Of a stretch of 64,000 bases of DNA, positions 9,395 through 17,458 are shown in pieces. The notes beneath the pieces were generated by a model. It was not told the DNA's origin, made no database searches, and saw only the letters and a list, made by a program, of their open reading frames with translations. The stretch is from Clostridium hydrogenum (GTDB lineage Bacteria; Bacillota; Clostridia; Clostridiales; Clostridiaceae): contig NZ_JAEACT010000005.1 in NCBI RefSeq assembly GCF_021432385.1, forward strand, positions 1 to 64,000. The letters run 5' to 3'. Position 1 is the stretch's first letter, and every line of letters begins with the position of its first letter. The translations under genes and the position numbers were made by a program.

Positions 9395-9520
9395 TTAAGG
9401 ATGATTTACCTTTCGCGCTGCTTAGGTAAATCTTAAACTTAATGTTGTCAGCTTCGCTGAGCACCATTCATGGCGCCATTGCGCAAGCAATAAAGAAAAT
9501 AAATTATTCAATTCACAGCA
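9395..9520 (+). repeat. Heptamer-bounded repeat, copy 1 (degraded)
   Basis: Core landmarks of the repeat family are present in order: AAGGATGATTTACC, AGGTAAATCTTAAACTTAATG, the hairpin GTTGTCAGCTTCGCTGAGCAC, and TTGCGCAAGCAA. The fourth hairpin and most terminal heptamers are missing. A single CAATTCA heptamer remains at the right end. Its reverse complement supplies the last codon and stop of the DUF1062 gene on the other strand. Confidence 0.8.
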
Positions 9521-10125
9521 CCGAATTTATATAATGCTAAATTTAAAGTTGATTGGCTCTTATCTGTCCATTTATCAATAATTAGTATAATTTTTGTTTG
9601 CAATCTGCATTTTTTTAAATCAACTTTATCATCAATGCTTCGAATTGTTCCATTAGATACTAGCTCTTCAAAAGCACTTTGAGATAAATTAAGCTTTTCT
9701 CGCAGTAAAGAAGATACTTTGAGCCTTGATGGATAAGAACTTTTTATGTGTAATTCCACAGGCATGTTCATATCAATAGTATCACCTATTATTTTATAAC
9801 TAGGAAGTCCAACTTCTACTCCATTTTTTCGCATTAATTCTGTATCCATAGCATATCTTTTTACCAGTTTTTCATTGTTGTTATGAAATGCATCTAATAT
9901 TTCTGGGGAAATACTTTTTGGATTTATACGTGAATGTATAGTCATGTTCCAGGTTGAATCACAAGTTAAGCATTTATATATTAACCATATATCCAAATGT
10001 TTCCGCTGAGCATTTATTCTGAATAAACCAGAAGAAATGTATTCAGTTTTCTTACCACACTTTTTGCAATATTTAATTGCAGGTGGAGGAGATATGTATT
10101 CTATATCCCAGTTTATTTTTTTCAT
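9508..10125 (-). CDS. DUF1062 family protein
   Basis: A 205-residue cytoplasmic protein of the DUF1062 family, function unknown. Two CxxC pairs near the N terminus (YCKKCGKKT near 19-22 and YKCLTCDSTW near 52-55) form a probable zinc site. The C-terminal half contains a segment KLNLSQSAFEELVSNGTIRS resembling a helix-turn-helix or S4-like fold. AGGAGTAA precedes the ATG. A 16-codon reading frame with its own strong ribosome site lies just upstream in the same frame. The final codons and stop derive from the edge of repeat copy 1, so the native C terminus may have been altered. Confidence 0.8.
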   Translation of the reverse strand: MKKINWDIEYISPPPAIKYCKKCGKKTEYISSGLFRINAQRKHLDIWLIYKCLTCDSTWNMTIHSRINPKSISPEILDAFHNNNEKLVKRYAMDTELMRKNGVEVGLPSYKIIGDTIDMNMPVELHIKSSYPSRLKVSSLLREKLNLSQSAFEELVSNGTIRSIDDKVDLKKCRLQTKIILIIDKWTDKSQSTLNLALYKFGAVN

Positions 10126-10143
10126 TAAAATTACTCCTTCCTA

Positions 10144-10194
10144 TTAATGAATAATAGGAAGAATAACAGGTGGATTATCACAAGTTTTTCTCAT
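10144..10194 (-). CDS. Possible 16-residue leader peptide upstream of DUF1062
   Basis: On the minus strand GAGGAGGG is followed, at ideal spacing, by ATG and a 16-codon frame encoding MRKTCDNPPVILPIIH, then TAA. The DUF1062 start lies 18 nt further downstream in the same frame. The ribosome site is stronger than that of DUF1062 itself, which suggests the short frame is translated and may couple or regulate the main gene. No homologue is recognised; translation is inference. Confidence 0.45.
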   Translation of the reverse strand: MRKTCDNPPVILPIIH

Positions 10195-10355
10195 TAAATT
10201 CCCTCCTCATATTGTTTATAATTTTATGGTAGCATCCAGAAATGCAAATATAAACCTAAAAGATAATTAGTAAAAGAAAATGAGGCAATGCAATAAGGGT
10301 CTGTCACACAAAAATTATTAAATACGTAACTTAAAATTATTGCGAACCATTAAAT

Positions 10356-10565
10356 CAGAGTACAGAGTACAGTTGACAGAGTACAGTTAAGGATGATTTA
10401 CCTTTCCTTACGTTAGGTAAATCTTAAATTTAGATGTTGTCAGCTTTGCTGAGCAACATTACTGCGATTGCGTAAGCAATCAAAAATAAGTTTTAAGATT
10501 TTCTGTAGCAAGGCGAAAAGAAAATCATCCTTCACTGTACTCTGTACTCTGTCATCTGTACTCTG
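10356..10565 (+). repeat. Heptamer-bounded repeat, copy 2 (intact, CAGAGTA type)
   Basis: Left edge: CAGAGTA, CAGAGTA, CAGTTGA, CAGAGTA, then CAGTTAAGGATGATTT. Right edge: AAAATCATCCTTCACTG, then TACTCTG, TACTCTG, TCATCTG, TACTCTG. The edges pair with each other. Inside are four hairpins: GATTTACC/GGTAAATC, a TCAGC/GCTGA hairpin, GATTGCGTAAGCAATC, and GATTTTCT/AGAAAATC. An outer pair of arms (TACGTAAC...GCGAAC near 10323-10346; GTTCGCA...GTTACGTA near 10572-10617) encloses the copy. The remainder of this 577-bp gap before the transpeptidase shows no gene. Confidence 0.9.
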
Positions 10566-10702
10566 AATAATTGTTCGCACTTTTTATAAATTATTTATAA
10601 AATAATTTTGTTACGTATCCCCAGCCATATTCCTTCAAAGTACATGTTTAAAAAATGGTAAAAGTGTAAATAATATAAAATATGTATTTAGGAGGAATAG
10701 AT

Positions 10703-11563
10703 ATGAAGGATAAGCCAATTTTAAAGTTTATATTATCATGTGCAATAAGTGCTATATTAGCTTGCCTTATAATTGTATCGCCTATATTTTTTACATATTT
10801 GGATGATGGAAAGGATGCATATATACCGGGAAGTAATAAAAGCGAATTAAGTGCTAAAAATGCAAAAGCCCAAGAGACAAATAAGCAAAAGGAAGATATA
10901 GCAGTATTTTCTTCTGATTCATGTGTAAAAAAAACATACTATGTAAGTCATGATAATGTAAAAATGTATGGTAACATAAATGAAGTATCATCACCCATAA
11001 CTATGCTTAAAAAGAATGATGAACTTGTTTGTGATAAAGAACAAAACGGTTATTTATATTGTGAGACTAATCATATAGATTCAAAGGGAAAGCTAATAAA
11101 TGGATGGGTAAAAAAAGACTCAGATGATTTAAGTGGAATTATATTTGAAAAGCCTAAATTTTTGGTGGATGTAAATTTAAGTAAGCAAACTGTCAATCTA
11201 TATAGAAATGATATTCTCATAAACAAAAATAAAATAAAGTGCTCTAGCGGGATAAATGGTGATAATCAAACAGAAACTCCACTTGGATTATTTACTGTAA
11301 AGGATAAGTTTAAAGATCTTACAAGTCAAAAGTATGGTGAAAATGTAAAGTATGCTGTTAAGTTTTTAGGAAATTATTTAATTCATTCAGTTCCAATAGA
11401 TGAAGTTAAAACTAATGGTAAAATGCAAGCTGTGGCAAATGAAAAAGCAGAAAGTGAACTTGGAAAACCAGCGTCACATGGATGCATAAGGTTGTCTTTA
11501 GAGGACGCTGAAATGGTATATAATTATGTAAAAATTGGTGATGTTGTTTATATACATTATTGA
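10703..11563 (+). CDS. L,D-transpeptidase (YkuD domain), membrane-anchored
   Basis: A 286-residue cell-wall enzyme. A hydrophobic segment at about residues 8-32 anchors it, so the rest lies outside the membrane. A middle SH3-like region (about 80-140) precedes the YkuD catalytic domain. That domain carries the active-site signature SHGCIRLS with catalytic His and Cys, and the upstream IHSVP histidine. YkuD enzymes make 3-3 peptidoglycan cross-links or attach peptides to stems. The ATG at 10703 has TAGGAGGAAT at ideal spacing; the upstream ATG at 10682 has none. It is a single-gene unit between a repeat and the serine T-box leader. Confidence 0.9.
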   Translation: MKDKPILKFILSCAISAILACLIIVSPIFFTYLDDGKDAYIPGSNKSELSAKNAKAQETNKQKEDIAVFSSDSCVKKTYYVSHDNVKMYGNINEVSSPITMLKKNDELVCDKEQNGYLYCETNHIDSKGKLINGWVKKDSDDLSGIIFEKPKFLVDVNLSKQTVNLYRNDILINKNKIKCSSGINGDNQTETPLGLFTVKDKFKDLTSQKYGENVKYAVKFLGNYLIHSVPIDEVKTNGKMQAVANEKAESELGKPASHGCIRLSLEDAEMVYNYVKIGDVVYIHY

Positions 11564-11746
11564 TTAGGAATTGCGTAAATACATTATCTCACTCTTTTTG
11601 TTACTCAATTTTATTAATTATTTTATACTGCATTTAAATTAGTATAAATAAAATAATCAATTAAAAGATAGCTTTTGTATGAAGCCTTGCAATTGTATAA
11701 AATATACTGTAAATAAAAAATATTTATAAAAAATACAAAAAGGGTA

Positions 11747-11775
11747 TTGACATATGATTGCATTGAATATATAAT
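11747..11775 (+). promoter_or_regulatory. Consensus promoter of the serine T-box operon
   Basis: TTGACA (11747-11752), 17-bp spacer, TATAAT (11770-11775): a perfect sigma-A promoter. Transcription should begin near 11782, just before the T-box leader. Confidence 0.85.
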
Positions 11776-11781
11776 CATATT

Positions 11782-12030
11782 AAATAATAAATATTTAAAC
11801 CGTTGAAGAGAATAGTAACTCTTTAGTAGCTTATAGAGAGTCAGTGCTTGGTGTAAACTGATAACTACTAAGTTGTGAATCCGCCTCGGAGGGATTGCGA
11901 TGAGCAATACGGTGTGATTACCGTTAAATTTTAATTAAGTGATTCATATTATTTTATGGTATGATTAACTAGGGTGGTAACGCGGAGTCTTTCGTCCCTA
12001 CTATATGTAGGAATGGAGGGCCTTTTTTAT
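11782..12030 (+). promoter_or_regulatory. T-box riboswitch, probably serine-specific
   Basis: The T-box core AGGGTGGTAACGCGG lies at 11971-11985, followed by a terminator built from CGTCCCTAC and GTAGGAATGGAGGG with a T run at 12023-12028. A stem-I region occupies about 11800-11905 with the typical GAGAGTC and GGTGTAAACTG elements. The likely specifier is TCC (Ser) in GTGAATCCGCC near 11877-11881; this codon assignment is less certain. The downstream genes are serine biosynthetic, which supports serine specificity. Uncharged tRNA-Ser should stabilise the antiterminator and allow read-through. Confidence 0.85.
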
Positions 12031-12383
12031 TTATATTAAAATCATATAAATGAAAATATTACAATTATTTAAGGGGTTGAATATTTAAAGATAAATAATT
12101 GGGGGCTATAAAGATTTTAATAAATTTATAAATATGCAGAAATAAGAATTATAACAACAAAATAATGTTCTTAAGTTAAAAAAGAAAGTAATTATGTAAA
12201 AAATAATATGAATTTTTGGAATACTATACTTTTAATTTTAAGAATATTTCGACTTTTAAACGCGACAATTTTAGTAATAGGTAGTTTTTTAACTAATTAT
12301 CTTTTGCTTTATTTTTATAACTTTTTTTCAGAAAAATAATACAAAAAAGTAATATAATACATAATTTTAAGGAGGCATATTAA
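12031..12383 (+). other. AT-rich spacer between T-box and serC-like gene
   Basis: About 350 bp with no convincing reading frame or RNA fold. A TATAAT at 12353-12358 lacks a matching -35, so an internal promoter is not supported. The serC-like ribosome site AAGGAGG lies at the end. The leader is unusually long if the T-box transcript runs into serC. Confidence 0.5.
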
Positions 12384-13457
12384 ATGCATAAAAAATTATT
12401 TATACCAGGTCCAGTAGAAGTAAAACAAGATGTGCTTGAAAAAATGGCAACACCTATGATTGGGCATAGAAGCAAAGATGCATCAGCACTTCAAAGAAGA
12501 ATAAGTGATAAGTTGAGACTAGTTTTTCATACAAATGAAGAAATACTTTTATCTACAAGTTCTGGAAGTGGGCTCATGGAAGGGGCAATACGTTCATGCA
12601 CAGCTAAAAGAGCAGCAGTATTTTCAATAGGAGCTTTCGGTAAAAGATGGTACGAGATGGCAATAAACAATAATGTCCCAGCTGATTTATTTGAAGTTGA
12701 AATGGGAGAAGTAACAACTCCTGAACTTGTTGATGAGGTTTTAGGTACAGGTAAGTATGATTTAATAACAATAACTCATAATGAAACATCTACAGGAATT
12801 ATGAACCCAGTAGATGAGATATCAAAAGTAGTTAAAAAATATCCTGAAATTGTATGGTGTCTAGATACCGTAAGTTCAATGGCAGGGACAAAAATAGAAG
12901 TTGATAAACTTGGCGTTGATGTATGTATAACATCATCTCAAAAAGCACTTGGACTTCCTCCAGGACTTGCAGTTTGCTCATTCTCAAAAAAAGCTGTTGA
13001 AAGAGCCAAAACTGTTAAATTTAGAGGGTACTATTTAGATTTACTTAATTTATATGAATTCATACAGAAAAAAGATTATCAATATCCATCAACTCCTTCT
13101 TTATCTCATATGTTTGCACTTGATTATGAACTAGATAAGATTCTTGAAGAAGGAATAGAGAATAGGTATAAAAGGCATATAGAAATGGCAGAGTACGTTA
13201 GAGCATGGGCTAGGAAATATTTTGCAATATTTGGAGATGAAAAGCACCTTTCTAATACAGTAACTACAATAGAAAATACAAGAGGAATAAGCGTTGCAGA
13301 TTTAAATAAAAAGCTTGGTGAAAGAGGATTTCAGATTTCTAATGGATACGGAAAGTTAAAGGAAAAAACATTTAGAATTGCACACATGGCCGATATGAAT
13401 TTAGATGAAATAAAAGAACTTATACAGAACATAAACAATATATTAGGATTAGAATAA
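12384..13457 (+). CDS. Class V aminotransferase, SerC-like (phosphoserine/alanine-glyoxylate type)
   Basis: A 357-residue PLP-dependent enzyme of the small class V aminotransferase group. The PLP-lysine motif is in CITSSQKALGLPPGLAV. The N terminus KLFIPGPVEVKQDVLEKM with GHRSKD and the substrate-binding STSSGSGLMEGAIRS are typical of the alanine-glyoxylate/serine-pyruvate branch. Family membership alone would not prove phosphoserine formation, but the serA gene 13 bp downstream and the upstream T-box make 3-phosphohydroxypyruvate transamination the best role. AAGGAGG precedes the ATG. Confidence 0.85.
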   Translation: MHKKLFIPGPVEVKQDVLEKMATPMIGHRSKDASALQRRISDKLRLVFHTNEEILLSTSSGSGLMEGAIRSCTAKRAAVFSIGAFGKRWYEMAINNNVPADLFEVEMGEVTTPELVDEVLGTGKYDLITITHNETSTGIMNPVDEISKVVKKYPEIVWCLDTVSSMAGTKIEVDKLGVDVCITSSQKALGLPPGLAVCSFSKKAVERAKTVKFRGYYLDLLNLYEFIQKKDYQYPSTPSLSHMFALDYELDKILEEGIENRYKRHIEMAEYVRAWARKYFAIFGDEKHLSNTVTTIENTRGISVADLNKKLGERGFQISNGYGKLKEKTFRIAHMADMNLDEIKELIQNINNILGLE

Positions 13458-13470
13458 AGGAGGATGTATT

Positions 13471-14388
13471 ATGATAAGATTACTTGCTAATGATGGAATG
13501 GATAAAGATGCAGCGGTGAAGCTCAGAGAACTTGGATTTGAAGTTGTGGAAGATCATTATGATGGAGAAGAGTTGTTCAAGCAAATAAAGGAATTTGATA
13601 TTTTGGTAGTTAGATCTAATACTAAGGTTAGAAAAGATTTAATTGATGCGGCAGTAGGTGGAAAGCTTAAGCTTGTTATAAGAGCTGGTGTTGGAGTAGA
13701 CAATATAGATGTAAAATATGCAAGGGAAAAGGGAATTACAGTTAATAATACACCTAATGCAAGTAGTATTTCAGTTGCGGAACTTACTTTGGGACATATA
13801 TTTGCAGTTTCAAGATTTATAAACACTTCAAACGTTACTATGAGAGAGGGAAAATGGGAGAAAAAAGCATATAAGGGAGTAGAGATATTCGGAAAAACCT
13901 TGGGACTTGTGGGTTTTGGAAGAATAGCTAAGGAAGTTGCTAAAAGAGCGTATGCTCTAGGTATGAAAATAATTTATACTGATATATGTGGAAAAGCTGA
14001 AGGATATGATGAATATGAATTTGTACAGTTTGATGAATTATTAAAGCAAGCTGATTTTATAACTCTTCATATACCATTAGATAAAAATAAAGGTTATGTA
14101 ATTGGAAAAGAAGAAATAGCTATGATGAAAGATGGAGCTTATTTGATAAATTGTGCAAGAGGTGGAGTTGTTAACGAAGTTGCACTTATTGAAGCATTAA
14201 ATACAGGTAAAATTGCAGGCGCAGCTTTAGATGTATTTGAAAATGAGCCAAAGCCTAATGTGGAACTTTTAAATAACCCAAAAGTTTCAGTTACACCTCA
14301 TATAGGAGCTTCAACTGAAGAGGCACAAGAGAGAATAGGCAATGAAATAGTTAATATAGTAAATGAATTTTTTAAAAAAGCCAGTTAA
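13471..14388 (+). CDS. serA: D-3-phosphoglycerate dehydrogenase, short form
   Basis: A 305-residue NAD-dependent dehydrogenase for the first step of serine synthesis. The Rossmann motif GLVGFGRIAKEVAKRA (near 145) binds NAD, and the catalytic Arg, Glu and His of the D-2-hydroxyacid dehydrogenase family are in NCARGGVVNE, ENEPKPN and TPHIGAST. It lacks the C-terminal ACT domain found in feedback-inhibited SerA, so allosteric serine inhibition by that route is not expected; control by the T-box would compensate. AAGGAGG precedes the start. Confidence 0.92.
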   Translation: MIRLLANDGMDKDAAVKLRELGFEVVEDHYDGEELFKQIKEFDILVVRSNTKVRKDLIDAAVGGKLKLVIRAGVGVDNIDVKYAREKGITVNNTPNASSISVAELTLGHIFAVSRFINTSNVTMREGKWEKKAYKGVEIFGKTLGLVGFGRIAKEVAKRAYALGMKIIYTDICGKAEGYDEYEFVQFDELLKQADFITLHIPLDKNKGYVIGKEEIAMMKDGAYLINCARGGVVNEVALIEALNTGKIAGAALDVFENEPKPNVELLNNPKVSVTPHIGASTEEAQERIGNEIVNIVNEFFKKAS

Positions 14389-14414
14389 TTAAAATTGTTT
14401 AAAATTTTCCCCTT

Positions 14415-14448
14415 TAGCCGCCGCGTTAAGTCTTTTTAGCGGTGGCTA
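14415..14448 (+). terminator. Hairpin after serA
   Basis: TAGCCGCCGC and GCGGTGGCTA form a 10-bp stem with one G-T pair and a 14-nt loop. The T tract after it is weak, so it may be a partial terminator that reduces expression of the DUF1015 gene, or a transcript-stabilising hairpin. Confidence 0.5.
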
Positions 14449-14502
14449 TTTAAATTGGGTATATAATATATACATATTAAAAGATAAGAAGGGATGGTAA
14501 AA

Positions 14503-15747
14503 ATGGCAGTATTAAAACCATTTAAAGCTGTAAGGCCAGTAAGAGAATTAGCGGTTGATGTCGCAGCGCTTCCTTATGATGTGATGAATACAGAGGAAGC
14601 TAGAGTAATAGGAGAAGGTAATTTATTTTCATTTATACATGTTGATAAGGCTGAAATAGATTTAGAGAAAGGTATAAACCCATATAGTAGTGAAGTTTAC
14701 GAAAAGGCCAAAGATAATTTAACAGATATGATTAAAAAAAGAATATTAGTCAAAGATAATAAGGAAAACTTATACATCTATAGACAGATAATGAATGGTA
14801 GGAGTCAAACAGGTATAGTTGGTTGTACATCTATAGATGATTATGAAAATGGAGTTATAAAAAAACATGAATTTACATTAGCAAGTAAAGAAAAAGATAG
14901 AATAAATCACGTTGACTACTGTAATGCAAACACTGGACCAATTTTTTTAACTTATAGAGCAAATAAAAGAATTAATGAAATTACAGATAAAATTACAAAG
15001 GCGGAACCAGAATATAATTTTGTTAGTGAAGATGGAATATCTCACATTGTATGGACTATAGAAGATGAAAATACCATAATGGAAATAAGAGATATATTTG
15101 AAAAAGTAGGCGAACTTTATATAGCAGATGGTCATCATAGGGCGGCCTCCGCTGTAAAAGTTGGATTGAAGAGGAGAAAATTGAAGCCGAATTTTACAGG
15201 AGAAGAAGAATTTAATTATTTCCTTTCAGTTTTATTTCCAGATAATGACCTTGCAATAATGGATTATAACAGGGTGGTTAAAGACTTAAATGGAATGACT
15301 TTAGAAGAATTTATAAATAAAATAGAAGGTAAGTTTGAGGTTGAAAAGCTTCCAAAAGGAAAAAAGTTTAAACCTTCTGAAAAGCATACTTTTGGTATGT
15401 ACACAGAAAATAATTGGTATAAGCTTACTGCTAAAAAGGAAACTTTTAATGATAATGATCCGGTATTGAGTTTAGATGTTTCAATACTTCAAGACAATTT
15501 ACTTAAGCCGATTTTAGGAATAGGTGATCCAAGAAATGACGAGAGAATAGATTTTATTGGAGGAATAAGGGGAATTGAAGAACTTGAAAAAAGAGCAAAT
15601 ACAGATATGAAGCTTGCATTTGCTATGTATCCTACAACAGTACAGGATTTAATGAAGGTTGCTGATAGTGGTAATGTAATGCCGCCTAAATCAACTTGGT
15701 TTGAACCTAAGCTTAGAAGTGGACTTTTTATACATGAACTTAAATAA
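14503..15747 (+). CDS. DUF1015 family protein, serine-pathway associated
   Basis: A 414-residue cytoplasmic protein. Family hallmarks include the N-terminal PFKAVRPVRELAVDVAALPYD, a histidine-rich site (YIADGHHRAASA near 210) and a C-terminal region ending PKSTWFEPKLRSGLFIH. DUF1015 genes recur beside serC and serA in anaerobes, and no phosphoserine phosphatase is present here. A role in dephosphorylating phosphoserine, possibly as a serine-kinase-like phosphotransferase, is therefore attractive but is inference. The ATG at 14503 is chosen because AAGGGATGG precedes it; the ATG at 14494 sits inside that site. Confidence 0.8.
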   Translation: MAVLKPFKAVRPVRELAVDVAALPYDVMNTEEARVIGEGNLFSFIHVDKAEIDLEKGINPYSSEVYEKAKDNLTDMIKKRILVKDNKENLYIYRQIMNGRSQTGIVGCTSIDDYENGVIKKHEFTLASKEKDRINHVDYCNANTGPIFLTYRANKRINEITDKITKAEPEYNFVSEDGISHIVWTIEDENTIMEIRDIFEKVGELYIADGHHRAASAVKVGLKRRKLKPNFTGEEEFNYFLSVLFPDNDLAIMDYNRVVKDLNGMTLEEFINKIEGKFEVEKLPKGKKFKPSEKHTFGMYTENNWYKLTAKKETFNDNDPVLSLDVSILQDNLLKPILGIGDPRNDERIDFIGGIRGIEELEKRANTDMKLAFAMYPTTVQDLMKVADSGNVMPPKSTWFEPKLRSGLFIHELK

Positions 15748-15825
15748 AACAGTAAATTATATATAGATAGACAACCTGAAATATTGAAATTATAAATACC
15801 AACTGTATTCTTATGATAATATTTT

Positions 15826-16035
15826 CAATTCACAATTCACAGTTCACAATGCACAATGAAGGATGATTTTTCTACGCAAGCGTAGAAAAATCTAAAAACT
15901 TTTTTTATTGCTTACGCAATCGCGTTATATATGGTGTTCAGCGAAGCTGACAACATTTAAGTTTAAGAATTACCTGAGAAAATCGAAAGGTAATTCATCA
16001 TTCATTGTGAATTGTGCATCGTGAACTGTGAATTG
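15826..16035 (-). repeat. Heptamer-bounded repeat, copy 3 (intact, CAATTCA type)
   Basis: Left edge: CAATTCA, CAATTCA, CAGTTCA, CAATGCA, then CAATGAAGGATGATTT. Right edge: CATTCATTG, TGAATTG, TGCATCG, TGAACTG, TGAATTG. The core is in the opposite orientation to copy 2: TTGCTTACGCAA, then TTCAGCGAAGCTGA, then GTTTAAGAATTACCTGA. Its length of 210 bp equals copy 2, although the heptamers are a different sequence. It fills most of the 375-bp gap before the serS paralogue. Confidence 0.9.
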
Positions 16036-16122
16036 AAAAATATTGTTATCAGGATAAACTTGGAATTGGCAATTTTAATGTTCAGATTGTATATTTATAA
16101 TAAAATAAAGGGAGAAATGGCT

Positions 16123-17400
16123 ATGTTAGATATAGAGTTAATTAGAAATGACACTGATAAAGTTAAAAATGCTCTTCTAAAAAAAATGGATAAGGTTGAT
16201 TTTACGGAAGTACTTCAATTAGATGATGATAGACGTAAATTAATAAGAGAAATAGAAGTCCTAAAGAATAAAAAAAATACTGTATCCAAGGAAATTTCTA
16301 AAATAAAAAGTCAAGGTGGAGAAGTTGAACCATCACACTTTGAGGAAATGAAGGAAGTGGCAAATAATATATCTAAACTTGAGGCAGAACTTTCTCCAAT
16401 TAAAGAAAAAATACAAACTTTTTTAGAAGCACTTCCTAATATACCAGATGATGATGTTTTGCCTGGTGGAAAAGAAAATAATAAAGTTGTTAGGGTGTAT
16501 GGTAAAAAACCTAATTTTAGTTTTAATCCCAAAGATCATGTTGAACTTGCACAAAGTAATAACTTAATAGATTATGAAAGAGGGACCAAACTTTCTGGAA
16601 ATGGTTTTTGGATATACAAGGGGTATGGTGCTATTTTAGAATGGGCACTTTTGAATTATTTTGTAGAAGAGCATCTTAAAGATGGATATGAATTTATTTT
16701 ACCTCCCCATATTTTAAACTATGAATGTGGTAGAACTGCGGGGCAATTTCCTAAGTTTAAAGATGAGGTTTTTAAAGTTGGAGATGGTAAAGAAGCTGAT
16801 AATATGCAATTTATTCTTCCAACAGCTGAAACTGCTTTAGTTAATCTACATCGAGGCGAAATTTTAAAGGAAAAGGAGCTGCCAAAAAAGTATTTTGCAT
16901 ATACGCCTTGCTATCGTGTTGAGGCGGGAAGTTATAGGGCATCTGAAAGAGGAATGATTAGGGGACATCAATTTAATAAAGTTGAAATGTTTCAGTATAC
17001 AACTCCAGAAAACTCAGATGCAGCACTAGAGGAGCTTATAGGCAAGGCTGAGAAGCTTGTGCAAGGGCTTGGACTTCATTATAGATTGTCAAAGCTTGCA
17101 GCTAGGGATTGTAGTGCATCAATGGCAAAGACTTATGATATTGAAATTTGGATTCCAAGCATGAATGAATACAAAGAAGTAAGTTCAGCATCTAATGCTC
17201 GTGATTATCAAGCAAGAAGAGGCATGATAAGATTTAGAAGAGATGAAAATCAAAAAATAGAGTATGTAAACACTTTAAATGCTTCAGGTCTTGCTACAAG
17301 TAGACTTATGCCTGCAATACTCGAGCAAATGCAGGATAAGGATGGACATATAGTTGTTCCAGAAGTTTTGAGAAAATGGGTTGGAAAAGATAGAATTTAA
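16123..17400 (+). CDS. serS: Seryl-tRNA synthetase paralogue
   Basis: A full-length 425-residue class II synthetase. The N-terminal coiled-coil arm (about 1-110) and catalytic core are intact. Motif 2 is in YRVEAGSYRASERGMIRGHQ and motif 3 in NASGLATSRLMPAILE. It differs clearly from the second copy at 21215 (for example RTAGQFPKF for TGTGQLPKF, and SSASNARDYQARR for SSCSNFEDFQARR). The start at 16123 is chosen because GGGAG lies 8 nt upstream; the ATG at 16117 is too close. C. acetobutylicum is also recalled to carry two serS-like genes here. A duplicate could serve stress, antibiotic tolerance or a special tRNA. Confidence 0.88.
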   Translation: MLDIELIRNDTDKVKNALLKKMDKVDFTEVLQLDDDRRKLIREIEVLKNKKNTVSKEISKIKSQGGEVEPSHFEEMKEVANNISKLEAELSPIKEKIQTFLEALPNIPDDDVLPGGKENNKVVRVYGKKPNFSFNPKDHVELAQSNNLIDYERGTKLSGNGFWIYKGYGAILEWALLNYFVEEHLKDGYEFILPPHILNYECGRTAGQFPKFKDEVFKVGDGKEADNMQFILPTAETALVNLHRGEILKEKELPKKYFAYTPCYRVEAGSYRASERGMIRGHQFNKVEMFQYTTPENSDAALEELIGKAEKLVQGLGLHYRLSKLAARDCSASMAKTYDIEIWIPSMNEYKEVSSASNARDYQARRGMIRFRRDENQKIEYVNTLNASGLATSRLMPAILEQMQDKDGHIVVPEVLRKWVGKDRI

Positions 17401-17408
17401 AAAATTGC

Positions 17409-17450
17409 TAAAAGATATACTTGTAAAATTTTATAAGTGTATCTTTTTTG
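17409..17450. terminator. Bidirectional terminator between serS paralogue and TetR gene
   Basis: AAAAGATATACTT pairs with AAGTGTATCTTTT and is flanked by A and T runs, so it can stop transcription from both converging genes. Confidence 0.85.
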
Positions 17451-17458
17451 CACTTAAT

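Noticed and set aside
10356..10565. CRISPR array interpretation of the tandem heptamers
   Set aside because: Units are 7 bp with no spacers, appear as inverted pairs around a fixed core, and no cas genes are present.
10356..10565. Retron or group II intron interpretation of the structured repeats
   Set aside because: No reverse transcriptase is encoded near any copy, and the ~200-bp core lacks recognisable intron or msr/msd landmarks.
11623..11907. 94-codon minus-strand frame over the T-box leader
   Set aside because: It lies antisense to a well-defined T-box and its promoter, and has no ribosome site.
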